64,000 nt of DNA from Calidithermus chliarophilus DSM 9957 (GTDB taxonomy: Bacteria; Deinococcota; Deinococci; Deinococcales; Thermaceae). The stretch lies in assembly GCF_000430045.1 (NCBI RefSeq), contig NZ_KE387025.1, positions 5,779 to 69,778 of the forward strand, written 5' to 3'. The translations under genes were made by a program, and so were the position numbers. The notes beneath the pieces were generated by a model. That model was not told the DNA's origin, ran no database searches, and worked only from the letters and a program-made list of their open reading frames with translations. Positions 27,842-36,608 of the stretch are shown piece after piece (position 1 is the first letter of the stretch; the number at the start of each line of letters is the position of its first letter).

Positions 27842-29056
27842 TCACCCCGGCGTCGCCCGGTTCCTGAGCCTGGGCTGGAGCATCACTCCGGCGAGCAGAA
27901 CTACGGCCACGAAACCGCCGTATAAGAAGGACTGCTCGGCGAAGCGGCTCCCCAGCCAGCCGGCCAGGGGGTAAGTCAACGCCCACCACAGGTGGCTCCA
28001 GGCGAAGTGTGCCCCGTAGACCCGCCCCTGGAACGCTTCAGGGGTGCGGTCGGCGATGAGTGTTTGAGTAGGCAGGTTAACCCAGTTCTGGCCCGCCCCG
28101 GCAAGGATCCACAGGAGCAGCAAAGGGATGAACGGAACGAAATTGGCGGGCAGCACCGCCAGTGTGGAGACCAGCGCCCCCAGCAGCACGAAGGTGGTGC
28201 GGGGCAGGCGCCCCTCCAGGGCGCCCACCGCCAGGGCCGCCAGCGTGGCCCCGACCCCGAAGGCCGCCATCCCCCAGCCGTACTCGAGGTCGCCCAGCTC
28301 GAGCTGCCCCCGCACCAGCCCTACCGTGCCCACCAAAATCAGCGCACCCGATACCGCCGCGACCAACTCCAGCAGCAGCGCGTAGCGCATCGGGGCGTCC
28401 TGCCATAACCGCAGTGTTCCGTCCTGAACGTCGCGTAACGTGGTGGCCTGTGCCGTGTCCGACGACCGATCCACCCGCAGCCTCACCGGCAGGGTCAAGA
28501 TGAGCAGGGCCGAGATCAAAAAGGTCCCCGCGTCCAAGAAGAAAATGTTCCGTGCCCCGATCAGCCCGGCGATCGCACCCGCCACCCCGGGGCCGAGCAC
28601 CCCCAGCACCTCGTAGGTCGCTCCAGAAAGCGCGATGGCCTGAGCGTAGTCCTTCTGCCGCGTCACCTGAGGCAGGGCTGCCTGATACGCGGGGGTGAAA
28701 AAGGCGGTGAGCGCGTTAAGGGCAAACATCAGCACGTAGACCTGCCAGACCTCACTTACCAGGGGCATCAGCCCGATGACCACCATTCGCCCCAGGTCGG
28801 CAGCGACCATCAGGGTCTTGCGGTCCATCCGGTCGGCCAAGGCTCCCGCCAGCGGCGAGAGAGCCACGAAGGCCGTAACCCGCAGCGTGAGCGCCCCGGC
28901 CAGAATCGCCGCCGACCGTGCCCCACCCACCTCAAAGGCCAGCAGAGCCAGACCCACCCAGGTAAAGGCGTCGCCCAACAGGCTGGTAGTCTGCGCGGCG
29001 TAGAGCCGGGCGAAAAGCGGGTTGCGCAGACTCCGGAAGGGGAGGAGGACCTTCAC
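27842..29056 (-). CDS. MFS transporter (enterobactin-exporter-like)
   Basis: A 404-residue protein with twelve predicted membrane helices and the MFS loop GALADRMDRKTLM between helices 2 and 3. The family (MFS_3-like) usually exports drugs or siderophores. Its start overlaps the stop of an ArsR regulator gene (ATGA), so the regulator probably controls it. Substrate unknown. Confidence 0.88.
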   Translation of the reverse strand: MKVLLPFRSLRNPLFARLYAAQTTSLLGDAFTWVGLALLAFEVGGARSAAILAGALTLRVTAFVALSPLAGALADRMDRKTLMVAADLGRMVVIGLMPLVSEVWQVYVLMFALNALTAFFTPAYQAALPQVTRQKDYAQAIALSGATYEVLGVLGPGVAGAIAGLIGARNIFFLDAGTFLISALLILTLPVRLRVDRSSDTAQATTLRDVQDGTLRLWQDAPMRYALLLELVAAVSGALILVGTVGLVRGQLELGDLEYGWGMAAFGVGATLAALAVGALEGRLPRTTFVLLGALVSTLAVLPANFVPFIPLLLLWILAGAGQNWVNLPTQTLIADRTPEAFQGRVYGAHFAWSHLWWALTYPLAGWLGSRFAEQSFLYGGFVAVVLLAGVMLQPRLRNRATPG

Positions 29057-29394
29057 CGCGAAGCCCCGTGTTCGGGAAGCCCCAGCCGCTGGTGCTCGGC
29101 GTGGGCGAAGGCCTGGGTCAGCAGGTCGGCGATGTGGCTCTTGAGGCGGTAGAACACCTTGGTCCCCTCGCGGCGGGCCGTCGCCACCTCAGCCGCCCGT
29201 AGCGCCGCGAGGTGCCTCGAGACGGTGCTCTGGGGCAGGTCGAGGCGCTCGACCAGGCAACCCACGCTCTGCTCCCCCTCGATCATGCCCAGGGCGATGC
29301 GCAGGCGGGCGGTCTCAGCCAGGGCCTGGAATGTCCTCAGGACTCGCTCGAAGTCTTGCTGGGGGGGTGGGTACGAAACGCCGTGGCGCTCCAT
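29053..29394 (-). CDS. ArsR/SmtB-family repressor
   Basis: A 113-residue winged-helix protein with the recognition helix LPQSTVSRHLAALRAAEVA and wing REGTKVFYRL. A single Cys (VGCLVERL, near residue 46) is in the region where arsenic/metal sensing cysteines can lie, but no CxCxxC or alpha5 metal site is present, so the signal may not be a metal. First gene of a two-gene unit with the MFS exporter. The transcript is probably leaderless (TATAAT 7 nt ahead of ATG). Confidence 0.9.
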   Translation of the reverse strand: MERHGVSYPPPQQDFERVLRTFQALAETARLRIALGMIEGEQSVGCLVERLDLPQSTVSRHLAALRAAEVATARREGTKVFYRLKSHIADLLTQAFAHAEHQRLGLPEHGASR

Positions 29395-29401
29395 GCCGTT
29401 G

Positions 29402-29423
29402 ATTATATCCTTTTATCCGGATA
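29402..29423 (-). promoter_or_regulatory. ArsR gene -10 and palindromic operator
   Basis: Minus strand TATAAT at 29402-29407, seven bases before the ATG. Just upstream TATCCGGATA (29414-29423) is a perfect 10-bp palindrome in the core promoter, a likely site for the ArsR protein itself. Confidence 0.6.
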
Positions 29424-29460
29424 GACAAATATATAAACCGCTCGAGCTGTAGGCCGGCGG

Positions 29461-29516
29461 CGACGGTGGTTTTGGCGAACCACCGTCGCCCGAAAGACCC
29501 GCCGGTGTGGCGGGTA
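29461..29516. terminator. Two tandem strong hairpins
   Basis: CGACGGTGGTT (29461-29471) pairs perfectly with AACCACCGTCG (29478-29488); about ten bases later ACCCGCC and GGCGGGT form a second 7-bp stem. No T-tract. The remaining bases to 29759 hold the peptide-transporter promoter and nothing else recognised. Confidence 0.4.
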
Positions 29517-29636
29517 GGAGCGGGGCCGGGTCTGCGGAGCGTGGGGTCACCTAACGGCGGGGCAATGCCCGGCTCACCGCCCTGATGCGCGTCCTGCCCT
29601 CGCCGGGAAGCGGTTTCCTGACTCCTCCGTGGGCGG

Positions 29637-29669
29637 CTTTACATTAGCTTAACAATTCAATGCCATCGT
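29637..29669 (+). promoter_or_regulatory. Response-regulator-type box with -10, site e
   Basis: CTTTAC-ATTAG-CTTAAC at 29637-29653, 10 nt, CATCGT at 29664-29669. Precedes the peptide transporter operon by about 90 nt of leader. Confidence 0.65.
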
Positions 29670-29759
29670 TCTCCCATTAACACCACGCAACCTCGCCCAC
29701 TTCGCTCAACGCTCGGCTTATTCTGAGGGTGGGGATTGCGGCTGTGTACGGGAGGGGAA

Positions 29760-31358
29760 ATGAAGCGATTCAACGTGCTGTCGTTAGTCCTGGCTGTGTC
29801 CTTCGCGCTGCTGACAGGTGCCGCACTGGCCGGTCACACTGGCCAGCGCATCATTCTCGCCATACCCCAGGATGAGGGAGAGCTAACTCCCTACACGTAC
29901 GTGACCGGCTACCCCGGTTACAACATGCTGTCCCTGGTGTTCGACACCCTGATGCTCAACGACCTAGGCGACGTGCCCCGCCCTTGGCTGGCGGAGAGCG
30001 TCACCAGCACGAACGGGGGCCGGCAGTGGACCATCAAGCTCCGCGAGGGCGCTGTGTGGCATGACGGCAAACCCCTGACCAGCGCCGACGTGAAGTTCTC
30101 CTACGAGTACTACAAGAAGTACCCCCTGATCGGACGTTTCGCTACCGCGGTGCGCGGCATCTCCGACATCCGCACGCCGGATGAACGCACAGTAGTCATC
30201 ACCCTTCCCCGGCCCGAGGCCAACTTCCAGCAGGTCACGCTGGCCGACGTGCCCATCCTGCCCCAGCACCTCTGGCAGAACGTCACCGACCCCAGGGCTT
30301 TCAAGAACGCCACGGGCAGCGGCCCCTTCAAGCTGGTGGAGCACCGCCCGGACCAGTCGTACCGGCTGGTGGAGAATCCCAGCTACTTTGGCGGCAAACC
30401 CGGTGCGGACGAGGTGGTGTTGAGCATCATCAAAGACGCCACCTCGACCTTCCAGGCCCTACAGGCCGGGCAGATCAGCGCGACCAGCCGCGAGGTGTTG
30501 CCCGAACTGATCGGCCAGTTCTCCAATAACCCACGGCTCAAGGTGGTGCGGGGGCCAGGGTATGCCAGCACCCTGCTGCAGTTCAACACCACGATCCCGC
30601 CGTTCAACGAAGTCCGCTTCCGCCAGGCGGTGGCCGGCTTGATCGACACCAAGGGCTTGGTCGAGACGTTGCTGCTCGGCTACGGCACTCCCGGCAACGC
30701 CGGCTTCGTGCACCCGCAGTCGCCCTTCTACAGTGCGGCCACCCGTGAGTACAAGCGCCTGAGCGTAGCCGAGGCCGGGAAGGTGCTGGACTCGCTGGGC
30801 TACCGGGCCGGCGCGGGGGGTGTACGCGTGGGCAAGGACGGCAAGCGGCTGGAGTTCACGCTTCTGGTGCAGTCCAACAACCCTTTGCGCATCCGTGCCG
30901 CGGAGCTGATCGCCCAGCAGGTTCGGCCCGCAGGCATCGTCTTCAACGTACGCTCGCTCGACCCCACCACGGTGCAACAGGCAGTTTGGCCGGACTTCGA
31001 CGTGGCCAAAGGCCGCAACTTCGAGTTGGCCATGTGGGGATGGTCCGCCCCGGTGACCTCGCAGCTCAACCTGCGCGGGCTGTTTAACTCCAACCCTGCT
31101 GCCGGGACGCTCAACATCGGCGGTTACAAGAACCCTACGGTGGACAGCCTCACGGAGCGCATGGTCACCACCGTGGACTTCGACCAGCGCAAGCAGCTCG
31201 CGACACAGGTTCAGACCATCATCGCGCGCGATCTACCCTTTATCACCTTGTGGTATGCCGACGGGGTCTACGCCTACCGGCCCGAGGCCTATGACGGATG
31301 GAAGTTCCAGAAGGGCCAGGGCATCATCAACAAGCGCTCCTTCTTGCAAGGGCAGTAA
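29760..31358 (+). CDS. Peptide ABC transporter substrate-binding protein (family 5)
   Basis: A 532-residue protein with a signal peptide (residues 1-25, cleavage after ALA) and the family 5 landmarks: GGRQWTIKLREGAVWHDGK and SADVKFSYEYYKKYP near residue 110, and the long two-lobe fold of DppA/OppA. It binds oligopeptides or other compounds outside the cell. ATG 29760 has GGAGGGGA upstream. First gene of a transporter operon that lacks its own ATPase genes. Confidence 0.92.
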   Translation: MKRFNVLSLVLAVSFALLTGAALAGHTGQRIILAIPQDEGELTPYTYVTGYPGYNMLSLVFDTLMLNDLGDVPRPWLAESVTSTNGGRQWTIKLREGAVWHDGKPLTSADVKFSYEYYKKYPLIGRFATAVRGISDIRTPDERTVVITLPRPEANFQQVTLADVPILPQHLWQNVTDPRAFKNATGSGPFKLVEHRPDQSYRLVENPSYFGGKPGADEVVLSIIKDATSTFQALQAGQISATSREVLPELIGQFSNNPRLKVVRGPGYASTLLQFNTTIPPFNEVRFRQAVAGLIDTKGLVETLLLGYGTPGNAGFVHPQSPFYSAATREYKRLSVAEAGKVLDSLGYRAGAGGVRVGKDGKRLEFTLLVQSNNPLRIRAAELIAQQVRPAGIVFNVRSLDPTTVQQAVWPDFDVAKGRNFELAMWGWSAPVTSQLNLRGLFNSNPAAGTLNIGGYKNPTVDSLTERMVTTVDFDQRKQLATQVQTIIARDLPFITLWYADGVYAYRPEAYDGWKFQKGQGIINKRSFLQGQ

Positions 31359-31368
31359 AGGGCAGTCG

Positions 31369-32334
31369 ATGCTCAATCGCCTGGGCCAATACCTCCTGGT
31401 GCTGCTGGTCGCAGTGACGGTGAACTTCTTCCTGCCCCGGGCTATGCCGGGCAGCCCGTTGCAGTTCCTCGCTGGTGATGAGGTGGCCACGCTGAGCCCC
31501 GAGCAGCGCCAGGCCATCCTCCAGCGCGCGGGCTTGGACCAGCCGCTGCTGGTGCAGTTCTTGCGCTACCTGGGCCAGTTGGCCCGTGGCGATCTCGGCT
31601 ACAGCTACCAGGAAAATCGTCCGGTGCGCTCGATCCTGCTCGAGCGCCTACCCTGGACTCTTCTGCTCACTGCAACCGCCCTGCTCCTCTCCTCGCTCTT
31701 CGGCGTCATCGTAGGGGCCCTGGCCGCCTGGCGGCGTGGGGGGATGCTGGACAACACCACCCTGGCCGGCTCGATCGCCCTTGACGCGGTGCCCACCTTC
31801 TGGCTGGGGATGATGCTGGTGGCGATCTTCGCCGTGCAGCTACAGATCTTCCCGGTTTTCGGGGCCAGAACTGCGTGGGCCAACTACCAGGGCTGGTCGG
31901 CGGTGGTAGACGTGACGCGTCACCTGGTATTGCCCGCCACCACCCTCACCATCGCCAGCCTCTCCGGCACCTACCTGGTGATGCGCTACGCGATGCTCGC
32001 CGTGCTGGGAGAGGACTACATCCGCACCGCCCGGGCCAAGGGAATGGCCGAGCGCCAGGTGCTTTACAAGCACGCCCTGCGCAACGCCATCCTCCCGGTG
32101 TTCACGGTGTTCATGCTCAACCTGGGAACGCTGGTGGGCGGGGCCGCAGTAATCGAGACGGTGTTCTCCTATCCAGGGGTGGGGCGGCTGCTGTTTGAGT
32201 CGGCCACCAACCGCGATTACCCCTTGCTGCAGGGGGCCTTTTTCCTGGTGACGCTTTCGGTGTTGCTTTTCAACCTGCTGGCAGACTTGCTCTATCCCCT
32301 GGTTGACCCCAGGGTACGGGGTTCACATGGTTAG
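31369..32334 (+). CDS. Peptide ABC transporter permease, DppB type
   Basis: A 321-residue membrane protein with six helices. N-terminal NFFLPRAMPGSPLQFLAGDE is typical of DppB/OppB, as is ARAKGMAERQVLYKHALRNA, the coupling helix that touches the ATPase. The 3' end overlaps the next gene by 8 bp. Confidence 0.93.
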   Translation: MLNRLGQYLLVLLVAVTVNFFLPRAMPGSPLQFLAGDEVATLSPEQRQAILQRAGLDQPLLVQFLRYLGQLARGDLGYSYQENRPVRSILLERLPWTLLLTATALLLSSLFGVIVGALAAWRRGGMLDNTTLAGSIALDAVPTFWLGMMLVAIFAVQLQIFPVFGARTAWANYQGWSAVVDVTRHLVLPATTLTIASLSGTYLVMRYAMLAVLGEDYIRTARAKGMAERQVLYKHALRNAILPVFTVFMLNLGTLVGGAAVIETVFSYPGVGRLLFESATNRDYPLLQGAFFLVTLSVLLFNLLADLLYPLVDPRVRGSHG

Positions 32335-33205
32335 CTCTGCTGTTGCTTCGGCCCGATCAAGACGCTGGCGCGAGCTTTCGAAGATGCTTCTGGCTAGCCC
32401 TGTCGGCGTTACGGGCCTGGGCTTGCTGACCTTGATGTTGTTTTTAGCCCTGTTCGGCCCGCTGATCGCCCCCTATGACCCCACCCTGCCCAGCGGCAAA
32501 CCCTTTGAGCAACCCTCGAGCGCCCATCTGCTGGGCACCAACGACGTGGGTCAGGACATTCTCTCCGAGCTAATCGTGGGTACGCGGGTTTCGCTCCTGA
32601 TCGGCTTTAGCGCTGCGGCAGGCGCCATCTTGATCGGTACGTTGGTGGGTCTGGTAGCGGGCTACAGCGGTGGCTGGCTGGACGGGGCGCTGATGCGCCT
32701 GGTGGACGTGATGCTGGTGCTGCCCTTCATCCCGCTGATGATCGTGGTGGCCGCCTATCTAGGACCAAGCACCGGCAACCTGATTGCCGCCATCATGCTG
32801 GTCATCTGGGCGCGACCCGCTCGAGTGATCCGTTCCGGGGTGCTGGCCTTGCGCGGGGCGACCTACGTCGAAGGGGCCAGGGCCCTGGGGGCTAGCGACT
32901 TCCACATCCTCTTCCGCCACATCCTGCCCGGGGTGCTGCCCATCGCAGTCTCGCAGTTCATTCTGGTGGCATCCGGCAGCATCCTGATCGAAGCCTCACT
33001 CTCCTTCTTGGGCTTGGGTGACCCGGTGCGCAAGAGCTGGGGTTCCATCCTCTATTACGCCCAGATTCGCGGGGCTTTTCTCAACGGTTCGTGGCCCTGG
33101 TGGGTGGTGCCCCCGGGGGTGATGATCACGTTAGCGGTGCTGGGTTTCGCCCTTACCGGCCGCGCTTTGGAAGGCTATCTGTTCCCGCGCTTGCGCAAAG
33201 GTTGA
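32327..33205 (+). CDS. Peptide ABC transporter permease, DppC type
   Basis: A 292-residue membrane protein: N-terminal ASPVGVTGLGLL, then HLLGTNDVGQDILSELI and the coupling segment YVEGARALGASDFHILFRHI, all DppC-like. Pairs with the DppB-type subunit. No DppD/DppF ATPase genes follow, so the ATPases must be encoded elsewhere. Confidence 0.93.
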   Translation: MVSSAVASARSRRWRELSKMLLASPVGVTGLGLLTLMLFLALFGPLIAPYDPTLPSGKPFEQPSSAHLLGTNDVGQDILSELIVGTRVSLLIGFSAAAGAILIGTLVGLVAGYSGGWLDGALMRLVDVMLVLPFIPLMIVVAAYLGPSTGNLIAAIMLVIWARPARVIRSGVLALRGATYVEGARALGASDFHILFRHILPGVLPIAVSQFILVASGSILIEASLSFLGLGDPVRKSWGSILYYAQIRGAFLNGSWPWWVVPPGVMITLAVLGFALTGRALEGYLFPRLRKG

Positions 33206-33209
33206 TCGT

Positions 33210-33950
33210 ATGCCCAAAAGCATTCTGATGTTGGCGACCTATGGCCTGGAGATCGTGGAAGTGGGTGGTACGCTGGCCCTGCACGCCCAGGGGGGCGATG
33301 CCGTACACGCTGCCGTGGTGCTGTCCAGGCCGCAGACCCGCCCCCAGATCGAGCAAGCCGCGAAGATCTTGGGGGTACGGTCGGTGCGGTTCCTGGAGTT
33401 TCAGGTCGGCGAGACCCAGCTCGACACCCCCTCCAAAATCAAGCTGGTGCGACTGATCCGGGAGACCCGCCCGGACATCCTGATCACGCAAGACCCCGAG
33501 CATTCCTATGCCGACCTCGACCCCGACCGCAGACTGCTCATGCTCTTGTATCTCGAGGCGGCCTCGTTGGCCGGACGGGACTGGCGCATCGAGGAGTGTG
33601 GCGGGTTTGAGCGCCACCTGATCCGCGACCTCTACTACATGTCGCCGCACAACCCCAACTGTGTGGTCGAGATCGGATCCACCTTTGCCCTCAAGCAACA
33701 GGCCCTGGGGGTGCTCGAGGGGCAGATGGCCTTCACTGCACAGGTGCTGCGCAGCAGGCTTAACCCAGAGTCACTGGAGACCATTGTTCCTGGATATGCC
33801 CACCTGTCCGACCTCGAGCTGGGGCGCTCGCTGCATCGCGAAATGGACAAGTCGTCGGCGCTCTATCACGGACTGCTGAGCCATGCCGGGGCCACCATGG
33901 CCGAGGCGTTCAGGCATCAGTTCCCCTTTCGGTTGGAACGGTTGCTCTGA
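33210..33950 (+). CDS. PIG-L/LmbE-like protein lacking the zinc motif
   Basis: A 246-residue protein shaped like PIG-L deacetylases: MPKSILMLATYGLE, GGTLALHAQGGDAVH and RPDILITQDPEHSYADLDPDRR align with the usual segments. However the zinc site HPDDE is replaced by TYGLEIVEV, and the second histidine region is also altered, so classical metal-dependent deacetylation is unlikely. It is the last gene of a peptide transporter operon. The role could be binding or a different hydrolysis of the imported compound. Family call is by pattern and moderately sure. Confidence 0.65.
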   Translation: MPKSILMLATYGLEIVEVGGTLALHAQGGDAVHAAVVLSRPQTRPQIEQAAKILGVRSVRFLEFQVGETQLDTPSKIKLVRLIRETRPDILITQDPEHSYADLDPDRRLLMLLYLEAASLAGRDWRIEECGGFERHLIRDLYYMSPHNPNCVVEIGSTFALKQQALGVLEGQMAFTAQVLRSRLNPESLETIVPGYAHLSDLELGRSLHREMDKSSALYHGLLSHAGATMAEAFRHQFPFRLERLL

Positions 33951-33975
33951 TCCACGACCTTAGCTGCCCTTGGAG

Positions 33976-34045
33976 CCTATACGATACCGGATTCAAAAAG
34001 ATAATCTTCCAAACCGAAGAGCCCCGGAGGCTATCTTTTCGGGTC
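33976..34045 (+). repeat. Interspersed hairpin repeat, copy 3 (diverged)
   Basis: Begins CCTATACG, then ATTCAAAAAGATA and, after a loop with CCAAACCGAAGAG, CTATCTTTTCGGG; AAAAGATA and TATCTTTT pair perfectly. Same order of elements as copies 1 and 2. A further strong hairpin at 34142-34165 (GTTCGTCACCG / CGGTGACGAAC, loop AA) follows. The rest of 33951-34337 holds no gene that I can support. Confidence 0.55.
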
Positions 34046-34141
34046 CCAGAGCATACCCCTCCCTGACGGTCGGCGAAGCAAGCGTATCCCTCCCGAGGGG
34101 CGCTACCGCCCTCCGCCACGCGGATAACTTCGGTCGGGTCA

Positions 34142-34165
34142 GTTCGTCACCGAACGGTGACGAAC
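34142..34165. terminator. Perfect 11-bp hairpin
   Basis: GTTCGTCACCG and CGGTGACGAAC separated by two bases, lying between the convergent PIG-L-like and C39-peptidase genes. No T-tract; possible bidirectional terminator. Confidence 0.4.
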
Positions 34166-34337
34166 TAACCGAATCGGGTATGAAACCCTCATCTTGACCG
34201 CAGCAACGCTAATTGGCCTCTCCGGGATCGCGGTGATCGTAGGGGTCGCCCTGGACCTACGTGGCTGCTACCGACTGGATCATCGGCATGATACCCCGCC
34301 GCTTCGGCGAGGGGACTGGCACGATCCAGTTTTGAGC

Positions 34338-35381
34338 CTAGCGTGCGGCTTTCGCCTGCAATTCCCGCAGCGCAGCCCGGGCTTCGGCATAGCCGGGTCT
34401 ATAGCGCAGGGCTGCCCGGAAGTCAGCCAGGGCTAGATTACGCTGTCCCAGCGCAGCCCGGGCTTTGCCGCGCCAGTAGTACGACTCCTCATGGTCGGGA
34501 GCCCACCGCAGGGTCTCACTAGCTAAGGAAACCACCTCGCCATGGCGGGCCACCTTGTAGTAAGCCTCCAGGGGACCAAACTGGTACCACAGGGTACGCC
34601 AAGGCCAATTACCCAGCATCCCGCCGGGCCGGTCGGGGTCATAGGCCCGGTTGACCGGCAGGCCGCGGGCTTGGTCGTAGGCTTGGGCAGCCCCCACGGC
34701 GTCGCCCAGCTTAAGCAGGCTGGTGCCCAGGTTGAACCAGGCGAAGGCGTTACGGGGCTGGGTCCGGGTTTCCTGGAGGGCTACCGCCCGGGCGTGCTGG
34801 TCTTCCCATCCCGCGTTCACCCGATCACCCAGCAACTTGCGCACTTCCCCCTCACGGCTTTTGGGATAAACCACTAGATAGGTGCGGTTGTACACCTGCC
34901 ACAGGCTGTCAAACTCCGTGTACTCGAGGCGTATGTTGGGGCCGTTGTAGGAGTCGTAGGCCCACAAATAGCCCCCTCGTTCGTCGTAGCCGGTAATCAG
35001 ACGGTAGTGACCCATGCCGCCTTGGTCGCTGACGAACCAGGTCTGGGCGATTACCGGGTAACCCGCTGCCACCAGCCGCCTGATCAACGCCAAATCGCCG
35101 GCTGCGCCCCCGTGCACGGCGTAGCCCTGGCTGCGGGCATAAGCTGCCAGCTCATCGGGCGAGACGTTCTTGTCGGCCCGGTTGGGCTTCAACACAGGAG
35201 CGGACTGGTACTGCGTCAGCTTGCTCCCCCAGAAGCTCAGGGCCATCCCGATCGTGACGGGGCCGCAGTTGTTGAGGCGTTGGTACTCGTGGCGAACGCC
35301 TTCCAGCCGCACCGCCCCGGGCACGGCCCCGGCCGTGGACAGAAGCACGGGCAACAGGAGGTGCACGATCCGCCGGTTCAC
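34338..35381 (-). CDS. Secreted C39-like peptidase with TPR domain
   Basis: A 347-residue protein with a signal peptide (residues 1-20). A papain-like C39 fold follows: catalytic Cys in RLNNCGPVTIGMAL, His in GMGHYRLITGYDE and Asp in LWAYDSYNG. The C-terminal half (about 205-345) contains TPR-like repeats (NAFAWFNLGTSLLKLGDAVG, ESYYWRGKARAALGQRN). Such stand-alone C39_2 proteins are thought to be exported proteases or peptide binders. Coupled by ATGA overlap to the hydrolase upstream. Confidence 0.83.
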   Translation of the reverse strand: MNRRIVHLLLPVLLSTAGAVPGAVRLEGVRHEYQRLNNCGPVTIGMALSFWGSKLTQYQSAPVLKPNRADKNVSPDELAAYARSQGYAVHGGAAGDLALIRRLVAAGYPVIAQTWFVSDQGGMGHYRLITGYDERGGYLWAYDSYNGPNIRLEYTEFDSLWQVYNRTYLVVYPKSREGEVRKLLGDRVNAGWEDQHARAVALQETRTQPRNAFAWFNLGTSLLKLGDAVGAAQAYDQARGLPVNRAYDPDRPGGMLGNWPWRTLWYQFGPLEAYYKVARHGEVVSLASETLRWAPDHEESYYWRGKARAALGQRNLALADFRAALRYRPGYAEARAALRELQAKAAR

Positions 35382-36352
35382 GATCCCCCTTTCAGGTAGC
35401 GGTCGAAGAACGCCACCGAGCGCCGCATAGCCTGGGCGAAGTTCTTGCTCAGGTTGTGGTCGTCTCCGGCGTAGCTATAGAACTCATACGGCTGCCCGGC
35501 CGCCTTGAGTTGCCGCGCCAAGGTCTGCGAAAAGGCGTAGGGGACGTGGGTATCGGCAGGGCTATGATGAAGCTGGATCGGCGCCATGCCTTCTGCCAGG
35601 TAGCTGTTGGCCGAAATAGCGTTCCAGAACCCGGGGTTCTGCTCGGGAGTGCCGAAGCGATCGAAGATCTCCCGCCTGCGCTGCTGTACCCGAGTTGAGG
35701 GTTGCCCACCCATGTACGGTCGCCGCCAATTGTTGACGAGGTCAGTGTAGGGTGCCACCACTCCCGCCCAGATCACCCCGGCCTTGATGCGCTTGTCGAC
35801 GACCATGGCCCGCAGGGTGAGGTAGCCACCCATCGAGTGTCCCCACATGCCCAGACGCCCGGCATCGACTTCCTTAAGCTTCGCCAGCGAGGAGACTGCG
35901 TTGAGCACGTCGATGGTGTAGCCCGGAAACCAGTAGGCTCCCTCGGCCTGGCCCTCGGAATTGCCGTGCCCCCGGTAATCCGGCTTGAACACGACATAGC
36001 CCGCCCTGGCCAGTGCGTCCACGTACGCCTCGTAGCGCTGGGTGGTGCGGTACTGTTCGGGCGGGATGTAACCGTGGTTAAACACGACGGCGGGCCAGCC
36101 GCTCTTCGGCTTGGTGCCCGAGGGTACGGTCAAGAGGGCGAAAATCTTCAGGCCATCGGAACGGTAGGAGGCGATGTAGCGCCGGTAGTTCGCGCCCGAG
36201 GTGAGGGTGCGCTCGACGGTGATGGCGCTGCCCGGGTAACTGCGGGCGCGCAGGGCCTCGATGCTGAGGGGGTCAGGCTGCTTGCTCTGGCCCAGGGCGA
36301 GGCCGCTGGACAGGAGCGCTGCGATGCCAAGGGATGGCAGGATTCTGACCAT
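35378..36352 (-). CDS. Secreted prolyl-oligopeptidase-like alpha/beta hydrolase
   Basis: A 324-residue protein with a signal peptide (1-22, cleavage near LALGQ). The nucleophile elbow is GHSMGGY (about residue 165), the oxyanion side VVFNHGYIPPEQY, and the catalytic His lies in GDDHNLSKN near the end, with Asp in SPADTHVPY. S9/DLH-type hydrolases cleave peptides or esters. ATG 36352 fits a leaderless transcript from the response-regulator-type promoter. Paired with the C39 peptidase, this is a small exported degradative unit. Confidence 0.85.
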   Translation of the reverse strand: MVRILPSLGIAALLSSGLALGQSKQPDPLSIEALRARSYPGSAITVERTLTSGANYRRYIASYRSDGLKIFALLTVPSGTKPKSGWPAVVFNHGYIPPEQYRTTQRYEAYVDALARAGYVVFKPDYRGHGNSEGQAEGAYWFPGYTIDVLNAVSSLAKLKEVDAGRLGMWGHSMGGYLTLRAMVVDKRIKAGVIWAGVVAPYTDLVNNWRRPYMGGQPSTRVQQRRREIFDRFGTPEQNPGFWNAISANSYLAEGMAPIQLHHSPADTHVPYAFSQTLARQLKAAGQPYEFYSYAGDDHNLSKNFAQAMRRSVAFFDRYLKGGS

Positions 36353-36360
36353 GCCTGTCA

Positions 36361-36393
36361 AGTTAAGGTTTTACGGTTAAGTTTCCGTAAAGC
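36361..36393 (-). promoter_or_regulatory. Response-regulator-type box with -10, site f
   Basis: Minus strand CTTTAC-GGAAA-CTTAAC at 36377-36393, 10 nt, TAACTT at 36361-36366; the start codon ATG 36352 lies about 8 nt further on. A third CTTAAC-like half-site follows at about 36363-36368. Confidence 0.72.
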
Positions 36394-36579
36394 CCTCCGC
36401 GGCCAGGCTAAGGTTGCGGCCATCAACTCTACCGAGCAGGCCTCGAGCGTCCTTGAAGTGGGCATTTAGCTACCCGTCACCCGCTACGCAGTGCCGACGG
36501 TACTTTGACGAGGTTTCAAGACCTTGATTGGCCCAAACGCGCACACGGAGTGCAGCTAAGGCAGTCACGACCATGTAAA

Positions 36580-36602
36580 ACCTGTCCTCCGACAGGTACA
36601 CT
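36580..36602 (+). promoter_or_regulatory. BlaI-type operator and leaderless promoter
   Basis: ACCTGTC (36580-36586) and GACAGGT (36591-36597) form a 7-bp inverted repeat with a 4-bp centre that runs into the -10 TACACT (36597-36602). ATG 36609 follows six bases later. A repressor here would block its own gene, as BlaI/MecI proteins do. Confidence 0.6.
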
Positions 36603-36608
36603 GAGCCT

